This document shows, piece by piece, positions 41,973-50,850 of a stretch of DNA of 64,000 bases. This stretch comes from Thermomicrobiales bacterium (GTDB lineage Bacteria; Chloroflexota; Chloroflexia; Thermomicrobiales; UBA6265). Under the pieces are notes generated by a model that saw only the letters and a list, made by a program, of their open reading frames with translations, was not told the DNA's origin and did not search any database. Within the stretch, counting starts at the first letter, position 1. Every line of letters begins with the position of its first letter. The stretch lies in the NCBI GenBank assembly GCA_041390825.1, contig JAWKPF010000015.1:1-64000 (forward strand). Direction: 5' to 3'. Both the position numbers and the translations under genes were made by a program.

Positions 41973-43679
41973 TCAGATGGCGTCGGCGATTTTCTCCCCG
42001 ATCATCATGACCGGCAGGTTGGTGTTTGCGCGTGGAACGGATGGCATCAAAGACGCGTCTCCGACCCGCAGTCCCGTCACACCGTAGACACGTCCGGCGG
42101 GATCGGTCACAGCCAGCGGGTCGTCAACCGCGCCCATGCGGGCAGTGCCGCAACAATGCCAGGTGCCATGCGCCCGCTCACGCACAAACGCCTCGAGCGC
42201 AGCAGGGTCTTCGACCAGCGCGAAGAGATCGGGGCCAGTCGCGACCGAACTCGTCATCACTGACAATCGGTCGGAGGACGGATCGTCCAGTCGATCCGCA
42301 ATCGGCCGCAGGCGAGTCTCGGTCTCATCGGAGACGATGGCAAGATCGCGCGAGCGCTCGGTGTAGCTGGTTGCGAATGGAGCAAACGTTGCCCGCTCCA
42401 TCTCCGGATCGCGGTAGAGGGCGGCGAGTCGCCGCAAGCCGTCGCACAAGCGCAGCGCGTCCCGCTCATCGCTGAGGAAGGCGAACTCAACGCGCGGTTC
42501 GACGGCAGGGTCGGCGGAGACGAGGGTCACCCGACCCTTGGAATACGCTTTGTTGACCCAGATCAGGAAACCGCCCAGTTTCTGCCCAAGCGAATGCCAG
42601 GCTCCTCGGTTCACGACGACACCGTACATGTCGACGTCGTCACATCCGTCGACTTCGGACGAATAGCGGAATCCCGCGAAGATATGCCGGCGCTGCTCCC
42701 AGTGCTGGCGCGCATGGGGCTCCAACAGGGCGGTCACGGCAATCTGGGGATGCTCTTGCAGATTGCGGCCCACGCCAGGGCGGTCGGCCACGACCGGTAT
42801 GCCAAGCGCGGTCAGCTCACCAGCCGGCCCGACGCCCGATCGGAGCATCAGTGCCGGAGTGTGCAACGCTCCCGCAGCAAGAACAACCTCGTTGGCCGGG
42901 AGGATTTCGATCGCTCCATCCGCGCGCTGCACTTCGACACCGGTTACCCGCACGCCATCGAAACAGACCCGGCGCGCTTCCGTGTTGTCGAAAATGGTGA
43001 GATTGGGGCGCTGGCGAACATCGGCGTCGAGGTAACCAGCAGCGGTCGAAACCCGGCGATCATGCTCGTTGTTGATAGTTATCGGGAAATAGCCCGGTTC
43101 GAACTCGTCGTTCTGGTCATCGATTCGGGCGAAACCGGCACGCGCAAGCGCCCGACCCGCAACACGGCTGAATTCCGGCCATTCGGATTCCGGTACGCGT
43201 CGAATCGGGATCGGCCCCCTGGCGCCATGTCGTTCGGTTGGAAAGTCGAGATCGCGTTCGAGCTTGCGGAAATAGGGAAGCACGCCTTCCCAATCCCAGC
43301 CGGTTGCTCCGGCGGCTGCCCACTCGTCGTAGTCACCTGGCGCGCCCTGGTTGGCCATCATGCCGTTGATGGACGAGCCGCCGCCCATCACCTTGGCCTG
43401 TTCGTAGCGGAAGACACCACGCGTTTCCCGGTCGCCGTCGGGGGCCTCGCCATAGAAAACGCGCAGATCCCGCCAGTGATGCCGTGGATCGAAATAGGCC
43501 ACGATGGGATAGCTGTCCCAAATGACGTCGTCGGTGTGCCCGGGCGGCGTGTCTTCACCAGCTTCGACCAGCGCGACACGCACGCCGGGACGAGACGAAA
43601 GACGGCTGGCAATGATGCAGCCAGCCGTCCCACCGCCAACGACGATGTAGTCGAATGTTGCGTTGCTCCGATCGGTCAC
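41973..43679 (-). CDS. GMC family FAD-dependent oxidoreductase (choline dehydrogenase-like)
   Basis: 568 residues. N-terminal dinucleotide motif DYIVVGGGTAGCIIASRLS, GMC signatures YEQAKVMGGGSSINGMMANQ and VVLAAGALHTPALML, catalytic His in HGTWHCCGTARMG and the paired Asn in NTNLPVMMIGEKIAD. Oxidises an alcohol, with the substrate unknown (choline, glucose or aryl-alcohol-like). GTG start at 43679. Forms a two-gene operon with the proline-racemase-superfamily gene. Confidence 0.92.
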   Translation of the reverse strand: MTDRSNATFDYIVVGGGTAGCIIASRLSSRPGVRVALVEAGEDTPPGHTDDVIWDSYPIVAYFDPRHHWRDLRVFYGEAPDGDRETRGVFRYEQAKVMGGGSSINGMMANQGAPGDYDEWAAAGATGWDWEGVLPYFRKLERDLDFPTERHGARGPIPIRRVPESEWPEFSRVAGRALARAGFARIDDQNDEFEPGYFPITINNEHDRRVSTAAGYLDADVRQRPNLTIFDNTEARRVCFDGVRVTGVEVQRADGAIEILPANEVVLAAGALHTPALMLRSGVGPAGELTALGIPVVADRPGVGRNLQEHPQIAVTALLEPHARQHWEQRRHIFAGFRYSSEVDGCDDVDMYGVVVNRGAWHSLGQKLGGFLIWVNKAYSKGRVTLVSADPAVEPRVEFAFLSDERDALRLCDGLRRLAALYRDPEMERATFAPFATSYTERSRDLAIVSDETETRLRPIADRLDDPSSDRLSVMTSSVATGPDLFALVEDPAALEAFVRERAHGTWHCCGTARMGAVDDPLAVTDPAGRVYGVTGLRVGDASLMPSVPRANTNLPVMMIGEKIADAI

Positions 43680-43768
43680 GCTCGCTGATCCCGGATCGTT
43701 GTTTGCTGCGCGCGAACGCCTGATCGACTGCTTCGGTCAGCGTGCCATTGCGCGAGCGCTGCCAACTC

Positions 43769-44401
43769 CTAGTAGAGCGGTTTTTCCTTCGGTCGGTCGA
43801 GGCGCGAGAAGCTGACTGGAGGACGGTTCCAGCCGAAGGTCTCTGCTTCGTCCCCAGCAATTGCCAGGAACGCCGACTTACTCTCTGGATAGACTCCCGA
43901 AACGGCCTCGATGGGAATCCAGAGCTCGTCCTGCCCGCCATACAGCCCCTTGGCATAGATGAGCGTACGCTGGATGCCACCGACATCCTCGACGCTCTTC
44001 ATGACGTCGATCGTGTCGGCGAAAGCGCCGTTGCGGGCATAGAGCGTGTAGCCAGGAGCGAGATCGGCGACGGTGCCTTCCGGACCGTACTTGGCGCTCA
44101 GGGGCACGGGCGCGAGGCTAAGCTCGCCGGCCATTGGCGTCTTGCCAATCGCGACCGGCTTGTCCAGCGGACCGAGGGCGCCAGCCGGACGCGTGGCCAG
44201 GAATGCCGCGACCGCCAGGATTCCGACCGTGAGGATCAGACCGATCCAGAGCTCTTTTCGCTGAAGCTCATCGGTGATCGAGTGATCGGCGAAGTGAAGC
44301 AGGAGATGCCCAATCGAATAGATGAGCACACCGGTGATCGAAGCGGCGATGATGCCGACGATCGCCGGACGGATCCAGCGTACTGCTACATAGTGTCCCA
44401 A
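43769..44401 (-). CDS. Membrane-anchored hypothetical protein at the end of the oxidase operon
   Basis: 210 residues, TTG start at 44401 with GGGGAG 7 bases upstream. Two membrane helices near the N-terminus (PAIVGIIAASITGVLIYSIG and WIGLILTVGILAVAAFLAT), then about 130 residues of soluble beta-rich sequence (GYTLYARNGAFADTIDVMKS, ELWIPIEAVSGVYPESKSAF) reminiscent of a PRC-barrel-type domain; that resemblance is tentative. Last gene of the ctaC-to-ctaG run, 16 bases after the preceding small membrane gene. Confidence 0.65.
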   Translation of the reverse strand: MGHYVAVRWIRPAIVGIIAASITGVLIYSIGHLLLHFADHSITDELQRKELWIGLILTVGILAVAAFLATRPAGALGPLDKPVAIGKTPMAGELSLAPVPLSAKYGPEGTVADLAPGYTLYARNGAFADTIDVMKSVEDVGGIQRTLIYAKGLYGGQDELWIPIEAVSGVYPESKSAFLAIAGDEAETFGWNRPPVSFSRLDRPKEKPLY

Positions 44402-44417
44402 CCGTCAACTCCCCTTC

Positions 44418-44795
44418 TCACACGTCCCAATCGCCTGGGCCTGCGCTTACGCCCATTGTCTCACGTTCGCCGACCATCCATTCTGCCTGCTGATACACAT
44501 GCCGCCGGGCACGAACGCGACGAAGTCGGAAATGGAATGCAAGCCAGCCAAAGAGCACGATGCCGGGAATGATAAGCCACGGCCAGGTCGTCGCGGAAAG
44601 CAAGATGCCGGCTTCGCCGGAACCGCCCGCGGCCCAGAAGATGACTGCCACGGTGGCCATCTTGAAGACGAACAGCGTCCAGAGGAAGCCACGCACCGGC
44701 AAGCCATCGAAATTCTCGTCCTTGGCGAGGGTTTCGCTGGTACGCACTTCCGATGCCGGGAACTTCGCCGCGACCGAGCGCCAGGAGAGCGACAT
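44418..44795 (-). CDS. Small membrane protein in the oxidase operon
   Basis: 125 residues, two membrane helices (GFLWTLFVFKMATVAVIFWA and WPWLIIPGIVLFGWLAFHF) and an Arg-rich cytoplasmic segment RLRRVRARRHVYQQ. It starts 7 bases after the ctaG stop. No family recognised; its position suggests a role in oxidase assembly or as an accessory subunit (inference). Confidence 0.7.
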   Translation of the reverse strand: MSLSWRSVAAKFPASEVRTSETLAKDENFDGLPVRGFLWTLFVFKMATVAVIFWAAGGSGEAGILLSATTWPWLIIPGIVLFGWLAFHFRLRRVRARRHVYQQAEWMVGERETMGVSAGPGDWDV

Positions 44796-44802
44796 AGCGC
44801 AA

Positions 44803-45696
44803 CTAGGCTCCTTCGACGCCGACCGGCGCGCCCGGCGGAGGGCCGGGACGCTGCTCTCTGTCAGCGGCTTCCTCCCGACCAGCCCAGGAGAGGAAGATAT
44901 AGGTGATCCAGAGCAGATAGATGATGCTGCCCCCGACCCACATCATCAGTCCGGCAAGTTGCTGATCCATTTCCAGATCGATGCCGAAGATGCGCGGGAC
45001 GCTGGCGTAGTAGTCGTAGAAGCCAGGGGCGGACATCGTGATAAAGGCGCCGACCAAGCCAGCCGGCAGGCTATAGAGAAAGAGATAGAGGCACTGCAAC
45101 GGAGGCGACTGGATCTTCGGCCAGGCGGGCAACGGTCCCAACACGGGCCACCACGCGAGCAAAGCCGCAATGAGGAACGAGGCATGTTGCGCGATATGGA
45201 TCGGTTCATGCCTCAGGGCCGCATCATAGGTCCCCGGGAAATGCCAGACCACCACGATGAACGTCGAAACGATCGCCGCAACGATCGGCCGTGTGAGGGA
45301 CCAACCGATCCTGTTCGTGAAGCGATTGTTCGCAAGCGGCTGGAGCACCCATGCCGGGATGCCGACCAGGAAGAGCGGCGCCACCACGAACATGATGATC
45401 ATGTGCTGAAACATGTGCGCCGTTAGCAGATAGAAGTCCGACCAGTCGTCGAGCGGAGGGCTAAGGGCGATCAGATAGGCAAGGCATCCGAGCAGAAACG
45501 ACGCGGTCTGCCTGCCAGTGGTCTTGCGCTCTTCGCTCCCTGGGCGCCGCCGATTGAGCGGACCGGTCCAGAGGATATAGAGGGCCGCGAGCGCGAATGA
45601 GCTCAAAACGACCATGGGTTCCGGCGACCAGTCGCTGTGCAGCCACCCGGTCGGAGGAACCCCTGTGTGCAATGGAACGAAATCGAAGCTGGACAT
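44803..45696 (-). CDS. ctaG: Cytochrome c oxidase assembly protein, CtaG (caa3 type)
   Basis: 297 residues, about seven membrane helices. CtaG_2/caa3 features are WSPEPMVVLSSFALAALY, the His-rich LTAHMFQHMIIMFVVAPLFL, VVWHFPGTYDAALRHEPIHI and QHASFLIAALLAWWPVLGP. Needed for caa3 oxidase formation in Bacillus-type systems; probably delivers copper. The ATG at 45696 is preferred over a TTG 9 codons earlier; neither has a strong ribosome site. Confidence 0.9.
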   Translation of the reverse strand: MSSFDFVPLHTGVPPTGWLHSDWSPEPMVVLSSFALAALYILWTGPLNRRRPGSEERKTTGRQTASFLLGCLAYLIALSPPLDDWSDFYLLTAHMFQHMIIMFVVAPLFLVGIPAWVLQPLANNRFTNRIGWSLTRPIVAAIVSTFIVVVWHFPGTYDAALRHEPIHIAQHASFLIAALLAWWPVLGPLPAWPKIQSPPLQCLYLFLYSLPAGLVGAFITMSAPGFYDYYASVPRIFGIDLEMDQQLAGLMMWVGGSIIYLLWITYIFLSWAGREEAADREQRPGPPPGAPVGVEGA

Positions 45697-45748
45697 GTGA
45701 GACACGGCGCGCCGCGAGAGCAATTACCCGCGCGGCGCGGGAAGCGCA

Positions 45749-46111
45749 TCAGTGATCGGCGCCGGCGATCAAGCGCAGGGCATAGTCGATCTGGTGCGTG
45801 CGCATGAGCGCGACCAGGGCCGCAACAATGGCAGCCGCCAGAATCAATCCGCAGATGAAGATGTAGCGGTACCGGTGATCGTCGACCTTGAGATGCATGT
45901 AGTAGCTGATGACGATGATGAACTTCGCCAGCGACATGATTGCCAGAGCCGGAACCAGGGCGCCGCTGTCATGGAACCACTGGATGTAGTAGATCGCCAC
46001 TTCGGCGCTGGTGATCGCCACCAGCACGAGCGCGATCTTCACATACATTGCCTGGGTCAGGTGCTCCTGCCCCTCATCCTCGTGGGGAACCACCATTGCG
46101 TGATCGGCCAT
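45749..46111 (-). CDS. ctaF: Cytochrome c oxidase subunit IV
   Basis: 120 residues with three membrane helices (VKIALVLVAITSAEVAIYYI, ALAIMSLAKFIIVISYYMHL, IFICGLILAAAIVAALVALM). The helix-2 Lys-Phe/YYMHLK motif is typical of CyoD/CtaF. GGGAGAG precedes the ATG; 12 bases after ctaE. Confidence 0.9.
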   Translation of the reverse strand: MADHAMVVPHEDEGQEHLTQAMYVKIALVLVAITSAEVAIYYIQWFHDSGALVPALAIMSLAKFIIVISYYMHLKVDDHRYRYIFICGLILAAAIVAALVALMRTHQIDYALRLIAGADH

Positions 46112-46123
46112 CAGTCGCTCTCC

Positions 46124-46849
46124 CTATCCCAATCCGATCAGCCGGAACCCTTGTTCCGCTTCGTGCGTCACCGTTTCGACCTTGTCGTACGGGATCAAGT
46201 AGACCAGGGTGAAAATGACGATCCAGACGATGTCGACGAAGTGCCAATAGAGACCAGCGATCTCCACGTTCATCGACTGATCCTGCCGGACGCCGCCACG
46301 CAGCGACACGATCACCAGCGAGATGAGCCAAATGACCCCGATGGTGACGTGGGCGCCATGGAAACCGGTGAGCGTGAAGAACGACATGCTGAAGATGTTG
46401 GTCGTCAGGCCGAGCCCCTCGTGATAGAACGAGGTGAACTCGAAGAACTGACCGCCAAGGAAGACCAGCCCGAGCGCGGCAGTGGCGCCGAGCCAGATAC
46501 GCAAACCGCGCTGATTGCCACGCTGAATCGACGCCAGCGCAAGCACCATGGTCAGCGAGCTCATCAGCAGCACGAATGCGCTGATAGAGGTGTAGGGGAT
46601 GTCGAGAATCTCATGCGGTACCGGGCCGACACCCTGTCCGGCTTCGAACATGCGCTCGGCGTCGCCGCGATAGATCATGTACATCGCGATCAACGAACCG
46701 AAGAACATGCAGTCTGACGCCAGGAAGAGCCACATCAGCAGCTTTCGGCTGTCCAGACCGGTCGAAGAAGGCGGGTGATCGGCATGCTCGCCATGCCCGA
46801 TGTCTCCGGCCCCATGTGCGTGATCAAGGGTGGCAACTGCTTGAGCCAA
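46124..46849 (-). CDS. ctaE: Cytochrome c oxidase subunit III
   Basis: 241 residues, TTG start at 46849 with GGAGG 8 bases upstream. Short seven-to-five-helix CoxC type: LLMWLFLASDCMFFGSLIAM, SSLTMVLALASIQRGNQRGL, FTLTGFHGAHVTIGVIWLIS and LYWHFVDIVWIVIFTLVYL. The His and Glu of the conserved subunit III core (GFHGAHV, HFVDIVW) are present. The N-terminus carries a His-rich tail (HAHGAGDIGHGEHADH). Confidence 0.93.
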   Translation of the reverse strand: MAQAVATLDHAHGAGDIGHGEHADHPPSSTGLDSRKLLMWLFLASDCMFFGSLIAMYMIYRGDAERMFEAGQGVGPVPHEILDIPYTSISAFVLLMSSLTMVLALASIQRGNQRGLRIWLGATAALGLVFLGGQFFEFTSFYHEGLGLTTNIFSMSFFTLTGFHGAHVTIGVIWLISLVIVSLRGGVRQDQSMNVEIAGLYWHFVDIVWIVIFTLVYLIPYDKVETVTHEAEQGFRLIGLG

Positions 46850-46920
46850 CGCGATTTCCTCCAGGTTCTCCCAGTGGCGCGGCGATCAGCCGATCGCGGC
46901 GCCAGCCGGCCTCCTCGAAC

Positions 46921-48819
46921 TTAGCCTGCCGGCTCGAACGCCCATGCGTAGACAGAGATGATCAAGAGCCCCGCTCCAGCGGCGGCGACGATCGGCAGAT
47001 GCAACAAGCCAATCGTGATCGCCGGGTCGTGGAAGAGCAGCCCGACTGCGAAGATGAAGAGTCCCAACGCTGCCAGAAGTGGGAAGTAGCTCGGGCTCGG
47101 CAGGTGCACATGCGGATGCGCAGCGTTCGCACGCGCCTGGATCTCCGCCGTGGTTGGCGTTTCGCTGGTCGGCACATGCGCGTGACCATGCTCGTCGCCG
47201 TACTTGTCCCACCAGAGCTGATCTCGATGCGTCACCGTCGGGATTGCAGCGAAGTTGTAGACCGGCGGCGGCGATGGGATCGCCCATTCCAGCGTGGCGG
47301 CATCCCACGGATCAGCAGAAGCGCGCTCGCCATGGCGAATCGTCCTCAGAACGTTCCAGAGGAAGACCAGGAACGAGAATCCGAGCACCAACGCTCCGAA
47401 GGAGACGACCGCGTTCCACATGCCCCAGCCACTGTCTTCCGCATAGGTGAAGTAGCGGCGCGGCATCCCGGCCAACCCGAGGAAATGCATGGGGAAGAAG
47501 GTCAGGTTGAAACCGATGAACGTCAGCCAGAAGTGCCACTTGCCGATACGCTCGTCGAGCAGCTTTCCAGAGAACTTCGGTCCCCAGTAGTAGATGCCCG
47601 CCAGCAGACCGAACATGGTTCCGCCGAAGAGGACATAGTGGAAGTGCGCAATGATGAAGTACGAGTCGTTTTGCTGCGCGTCGACCGGCACCACCGCGTG
47701 CATGACACCGGACAGGCCGCCGATCACGAACTGCGAGACGAGTCCCACCGCGAACAGCATGGCGGTTGTGAACTGGAGCGACCCTTTGAACATGGTCCCG
47801 ACCCAGTTGAAGATCTTCACGCCAGTCGGAATCGCGATCAGCATGGTGCCGCCGGCGAAGATCGCATTGGCGGTCGGGCCAAGGCCGACCGTGAACATGT
47901 GGTGCGCCCAGACGCCGAAGCCAAGGAAGGCGATGGCGCACGTGGCATACACCATGACCGAGTAACCAAAGAGCGGCTTGCGCGAGAAGACCGGAATGAT
48001 TTCCGAGACGATGCCGAATGCCGGCAAGACCAGGATGTACACCTCCGGATGGCCGAACACCCAGAAGAGGTGCTGCCAGAGGAGCGGGTCGCCACCGGCG
48101 GCAGCTTCATAGAAGCCGGTGCCAGCGAAGCGGTCGAAGGTCAGCAGCAGCAGGGCAACCGTAATTGCCGGGAATGAGAAGACGATCAGCAGGGAAACGA
48201 TCAGGGTCGTCCAGGTGAAGATGGGCATGCGCATCATCTTCATGCCCGGGCAGCGCAGATTGAAGATCGTAACGATGAAGTTGAACGAGGCCGCCATCGA
48301 CGCGACACCAAGAATCTGCAAGCCGAGCATCCAGAAGTCGACATTGCGGCCCGGATTCCACGTTTTCTCGGTCAGCGGCGCGTAGCCGTACCATCCCTGG
48401 TTCGGCGCTTCGTTGAAGAACCAGGAAATGTTGATAACAATCGCGCCGGCCAGGAAGACCCAGAAGCTGAACGCGTTCAATCGCGGGAACGCAACGTCGC
48501 GGGCGCCTATCTGCAACGGCATGATGTAGTTGAAAAAAGCAGATGTCATCGGCATCAGCGCGAGGAAGATCATCGTGGTGCCGTGCATCGTGAAGAGCTC
48601 GTTGTAGCGCTGCGCGCTTACCAGATCGTTCTCTGGCTTGGCCAACTGCGCGCGAATGACCAGCGCTTCCAGGCCACCCAGCAGCAGGAAGATGAAGGCG
48701 GAAACGCCGTACATCAATCCGATGCGCTTGTGGTCGATCGTGGTTATCCAACTCCATAGACCGGTATTCGGCTTGGTGATTGGCTGCGCCACGCTATGTG
48801 GTTGAGCGATCGACGCCAT
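46921..48819 (-). CDS. ctaD: Cytochrome c oxidase subunit I (heme-copper catalytic subunit)
   Basis: 632 residues. Catalytic subunit reducing oxygen and pumping protons. Key motifs are FTMHGTTMIFLALMP (heme a His), FWVFGHPEVYILVLPAFG (CuB His and cross-linked Tyr region), VWAHHMFTVGLGPTANAIFA (CuB His pair), HFHYVLFGGTMFGL (heme a3/a His) and the D-channel region near FNYIMPLQIGARDVAFPRLN. After helix XII there is a C-terminal extension with extra helices and a His-rich loop (YGDEHGHAHVP). AGGAGCGGAATC precedes the ATG. Confidence 0.96.
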   Translation of the reverse strand: MASIAQPHSVAQPITKPNTGLWSWITTIDHKRIGLMYGVSAFIFLLLGGLEALVIRAQLAKPENDLVSAQRYNELFTMHGTTMIFLALMPMTSAFFNYIMPLQIGARDVAFPRLNAFSFWVFLAGAIVINISWFFNEAPNQGWYGYAPLTEKTWNPGRNVDFWMLGLQILGVASMAASFNFIVTIFNLRCPGMKMMRMPIFTWTTLIVSLLIVFSFPAITVALLLLTFDRFAGTGFYEAAAGGDPLLWQHLFWVFGHPEVYILVLPAFGIVSEIIPVFSRKPLFGYSVMVYATCAIAFLGFGVWAHHMFTVGLGPTANAIFAGGTMLIAIPTGVKIFNWVGTMFKGSLQFTTAMLFAVGLVSQFVIGGLSGVMHAVVPVDAQQNDSYFIIAHFHYVLFGGTMFGLLAGIYYWGPKFSGKLLDERIGKWHFWLTFIGFNLTFFPMHFLGLAGMPRRYFTYAEDSGWGMWNAVVSFGALVLGFSFLVFLWNVLRTIRHGERASADPWDAATLEWAIPSPPPVYNFAAIPTVTHRDQLWWDKYGDEHGHAHVPTSETPTTAEIQARANAAHPHVHLPSPSYFPLLAALGLFIFAVGLLFHDPAITIGLLHLPIVAAAGAGLLIISVYAWAFEPAG

Positions 48820-48894
48820 GATTCCGCTCCTGACTCCTGGTTCTGCTCGCGCGCCCGCGCCCCGGACACGCCTGGTCTTCCTCGATCGTACCGA

Positions 48895-50100
48895 TTAGGG
48901 ATTGGACGGAGTCACCTGCTCCGTGACACCTGGTTGCACCGGAATCTCGGGGCATCCTTCGGCCGGCTTCAAGCTCTCGAGATAATCGACAAGCTCCTGA
49001 ATCTGCGCATCATCGAGCGTCCCGTCCTCGATCACTTCGCCCATGTAGACACCCGGTTTGATGGCGCCGGGATCGTCCAGCCACTTGGCCATGTTCTCCG
49101 GGGTATTTGGCAACACGCCAGCAGCGATCGTGGTGCGGCATCCCATGAGCGTGAGGTTTGGACCAGCGTACTTGGCCGGGCCCATCTCGCCGGTATCGGT
49201 GAGCGGCTCTTCCTCCAGACCTTCTGGCGCAATCGTGGCATTGGTGCCCTCGACCTGATGGCAGGCAAGGCAGAGTCCGAACGCGGCGGGAACCTTGGTC
49301 AGATCTCCATCGGGCACGAAGGCTTGGGACGCTTCGGACGGACCCGCTTTCCAACCGGCGGCCCATTGGTCGAAGACGTCCTGCGGCTGCACGATGACCT
49401 TGAAGCGCATGAGCGCGTGCGAATCGCCGCAGAACTCAGCGCACTGGCCGAAGTACAGACCGACGTTGTCCGTGTCGATTGGCAGCTTGTTCTCGTGCCC
49501 GGGCATCACATCGAGCTTGCCCGATAGCTGCGGAACCCAGAAGGAGTGGATGACATTGTTCGAGAAGAGTTCGAAGACGACCTTCTTGCCTTGCGGCACC
49601 ACGATATCGTTGGCGGTGATCACACCGGCGGCCTCGCCCGTGTCATCGGTGTAGTGGACTTCCCACCACCACTGCTTGGCATACACCTGAACGGTGAAAT
49701 TGCCTTCCTCCACCTCATCGGCATGGGCATAGATGGTGCGCACGGTCGGTATGAAGATCGCGAGAAGCACGATAGCCGGGATGATGGTCCAGATGACTTC
49801 CAGCGTCTTGTTGCCATGCAACTGCTCTGGCCGCTCGTCATTGGCGCGTCGGCGATAGCGCAGCACGGTATAGACGATCGCGATCTGCACGCCCACGAAG
49901 ACGATGAGCGCCAGGAAGAAGACAAGTTTGTACAACCACTGGATATCGTCGGCTTGTGACGACTTCGGTGACAGCGTTGTGTAGGGACTCTCCGCGCCAA
50001 CCGCGGGCAAGAGCACGCCGACTGCCACGGCGACAAGGACGAGCAGCGTCATCAAGCGCGTCAACGTTCGTCGGCGGCCGCCTGTTGATCCCCGGTGCAT
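48895..50100 (-). CDS. ctaC: Cytochrome c oxidase subunit II with fused cytochrome c domain (caa3 type)
   Basis: 401 residues. Signal sequence and helix 1 near residues 14-35, two membrane anchors (KLVFFLALIVFVGVQIAIVY and VIWTIIPAIVLLAIFIPTV), then a cupredoxin domain with the CuA site (QCAEFCGDSHALMRF). The C-terminal domain is a cytochrome c with CLACHQ and a downstream Met (VYMGEVIEDG region), so electrons enter from soluble cytochrome c or a reductase directly. GGGAGGAGCA precedes ATG 50100; the 53-codon upstream extension is rejected. First gene of the operon. Confidence 0.95.
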   Translation of the reverse strand: MHRGSTGGRRRTLTRLMTLLVLVAVAVGVLLPAVGAESPYTTLSPKSSQADDIQWLYKLVFFLALIVFVGVQIAIVYTVLRYRRRANDERPEQLHGNKTLEVIWTIIPAIVLLAIFIPTVRTIYAHADEVEEGNFTVQVYAKQWWWEVHYTDDTGEAAGVITANDIVVPQGKKVVFELFSNNVIHSFWVPQLSGKLDVMPGHENKLPIDTDNVGLYFGQCAEFCGDSHALMRFKVIVQPQDVFDQWAAGWKAGPSEASQAFVPDGDLTKVPAAFGLCLACHQVEGTNATIAPEGLEEEPLTDTGEMGPAKYAGPNLTLMGCRTTIAAGVLPNTPENMAKWLDDPGAIKPGVYMGEVIEDGTLDDAQIQELVDYLESLKPAEGCPEIPVQPGVTEQVTPSNP

Positions 50101-50505
50101 TGCTCCTCCCGTGCCTTCCCGCATCGACCCGATGGCTGCTGCGGATGTTCTGGTTACTCGACGTCCGACGAACTCGCGCCGCGCTGCAGCATCTCGTTCG
50201 AATTGGTTACCGATTTTCGACGCCAAGACGCGGAACTCGCCCCAACCGAGCCGCTTCATTTGGCGTGCACTGCAGCATCCTACACCGTATCAGCGACGCT
50301 TGTGCGCCGGTTTGCGGAGTGCAGCATGATCGATACGGCGCAGCATAGCACGTTTGCAGATCGGCTTCCTCTAAGAGGAGGCCAATGCAAAAATGCTACA
50401 ATCCGGCGATGACATCGATGCCCCGCCGAGATTGCCACGCATCCGATTTCAGGCAATTGTAACGAAGTTTCCGGCGGGCTCCGCATTTCTCTCGGAGTTG
50501 ACGTC
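50101..50505. other. 405-base divergent gap between ctaC and the small membrane gene
   Basis: Holds a plus-strand extended -10 element TGCTACAAT (TACAAT at 50397-50402) about 100 bases before the GTG at 50506, a 21-base near-palindrome at 50363-50383 and a weak minus-strand TGCTATGCT. No -35 consensus, tRNA or conserved ORF was seen. Confidence 0.5.
50363..50383. promoter_or_regulatory. Near-perfect 21-base palindrome, possible operator
   Basis: The segment GGCTTCCTCT / AGAGGAGGCC around a central A is symmetric except for one mismatched pair and the centre. It lies immediately upstream of the plus-strand TACAAT box and about 260 bases upstream of ctaC. Confidence 0.35.
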
Positions 50506-50736
50506 GTGACCAGGAATGCTCGCACACCGCTCACCAGCCGCATCCTTGGGCTGATCGCCTTTATCGGCGGAGTCGTGATGGCTGCGGTTTCACTGCTGGC
50601 CGATTCGATCGGCGTCAGCGGTGGTGGTGAGGGACTTGGCTGGAAACAGCTCATCGGCGCCATCTTTGGTGGCGCTGTGGCGTTGTTGGGACTCAGTTCG
50701 CTCTTCCGGGGCAGCAGAGAAACCAGGGACGCCTGA
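50506..50736 (+). CDS. Small membrane protein
   Basis: 76 residues, GTG start with GGAG 8 bases upstream. Two predicted helices (ILGLIAFIGGVVMAAVSLLA and LIGAIFGGAVALLGLSSLF) and a short polar C-terminus (RGSRETRDA). No known family. Upstream of argS on the same strand. Confidence 0.6.
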   Translation: MTRNARTPLTSRILGLIAFIGGVVMAAVSLLADSIGVSGGGEGLGWKQLIGAIFGGAVALLGLSSLFRGSRETRDA

Positions 50737-50850
50737 TCAACGGGCGGTTCCCGTCCGATCGAGACATCTGGGGTCGCGCCGCTGGAGCTTCCGGCGGCGC
50801 AATTTGCGCCCATGAGCGGGCCGGGCAACCCGGCCAGGAGCCAACAGTCT

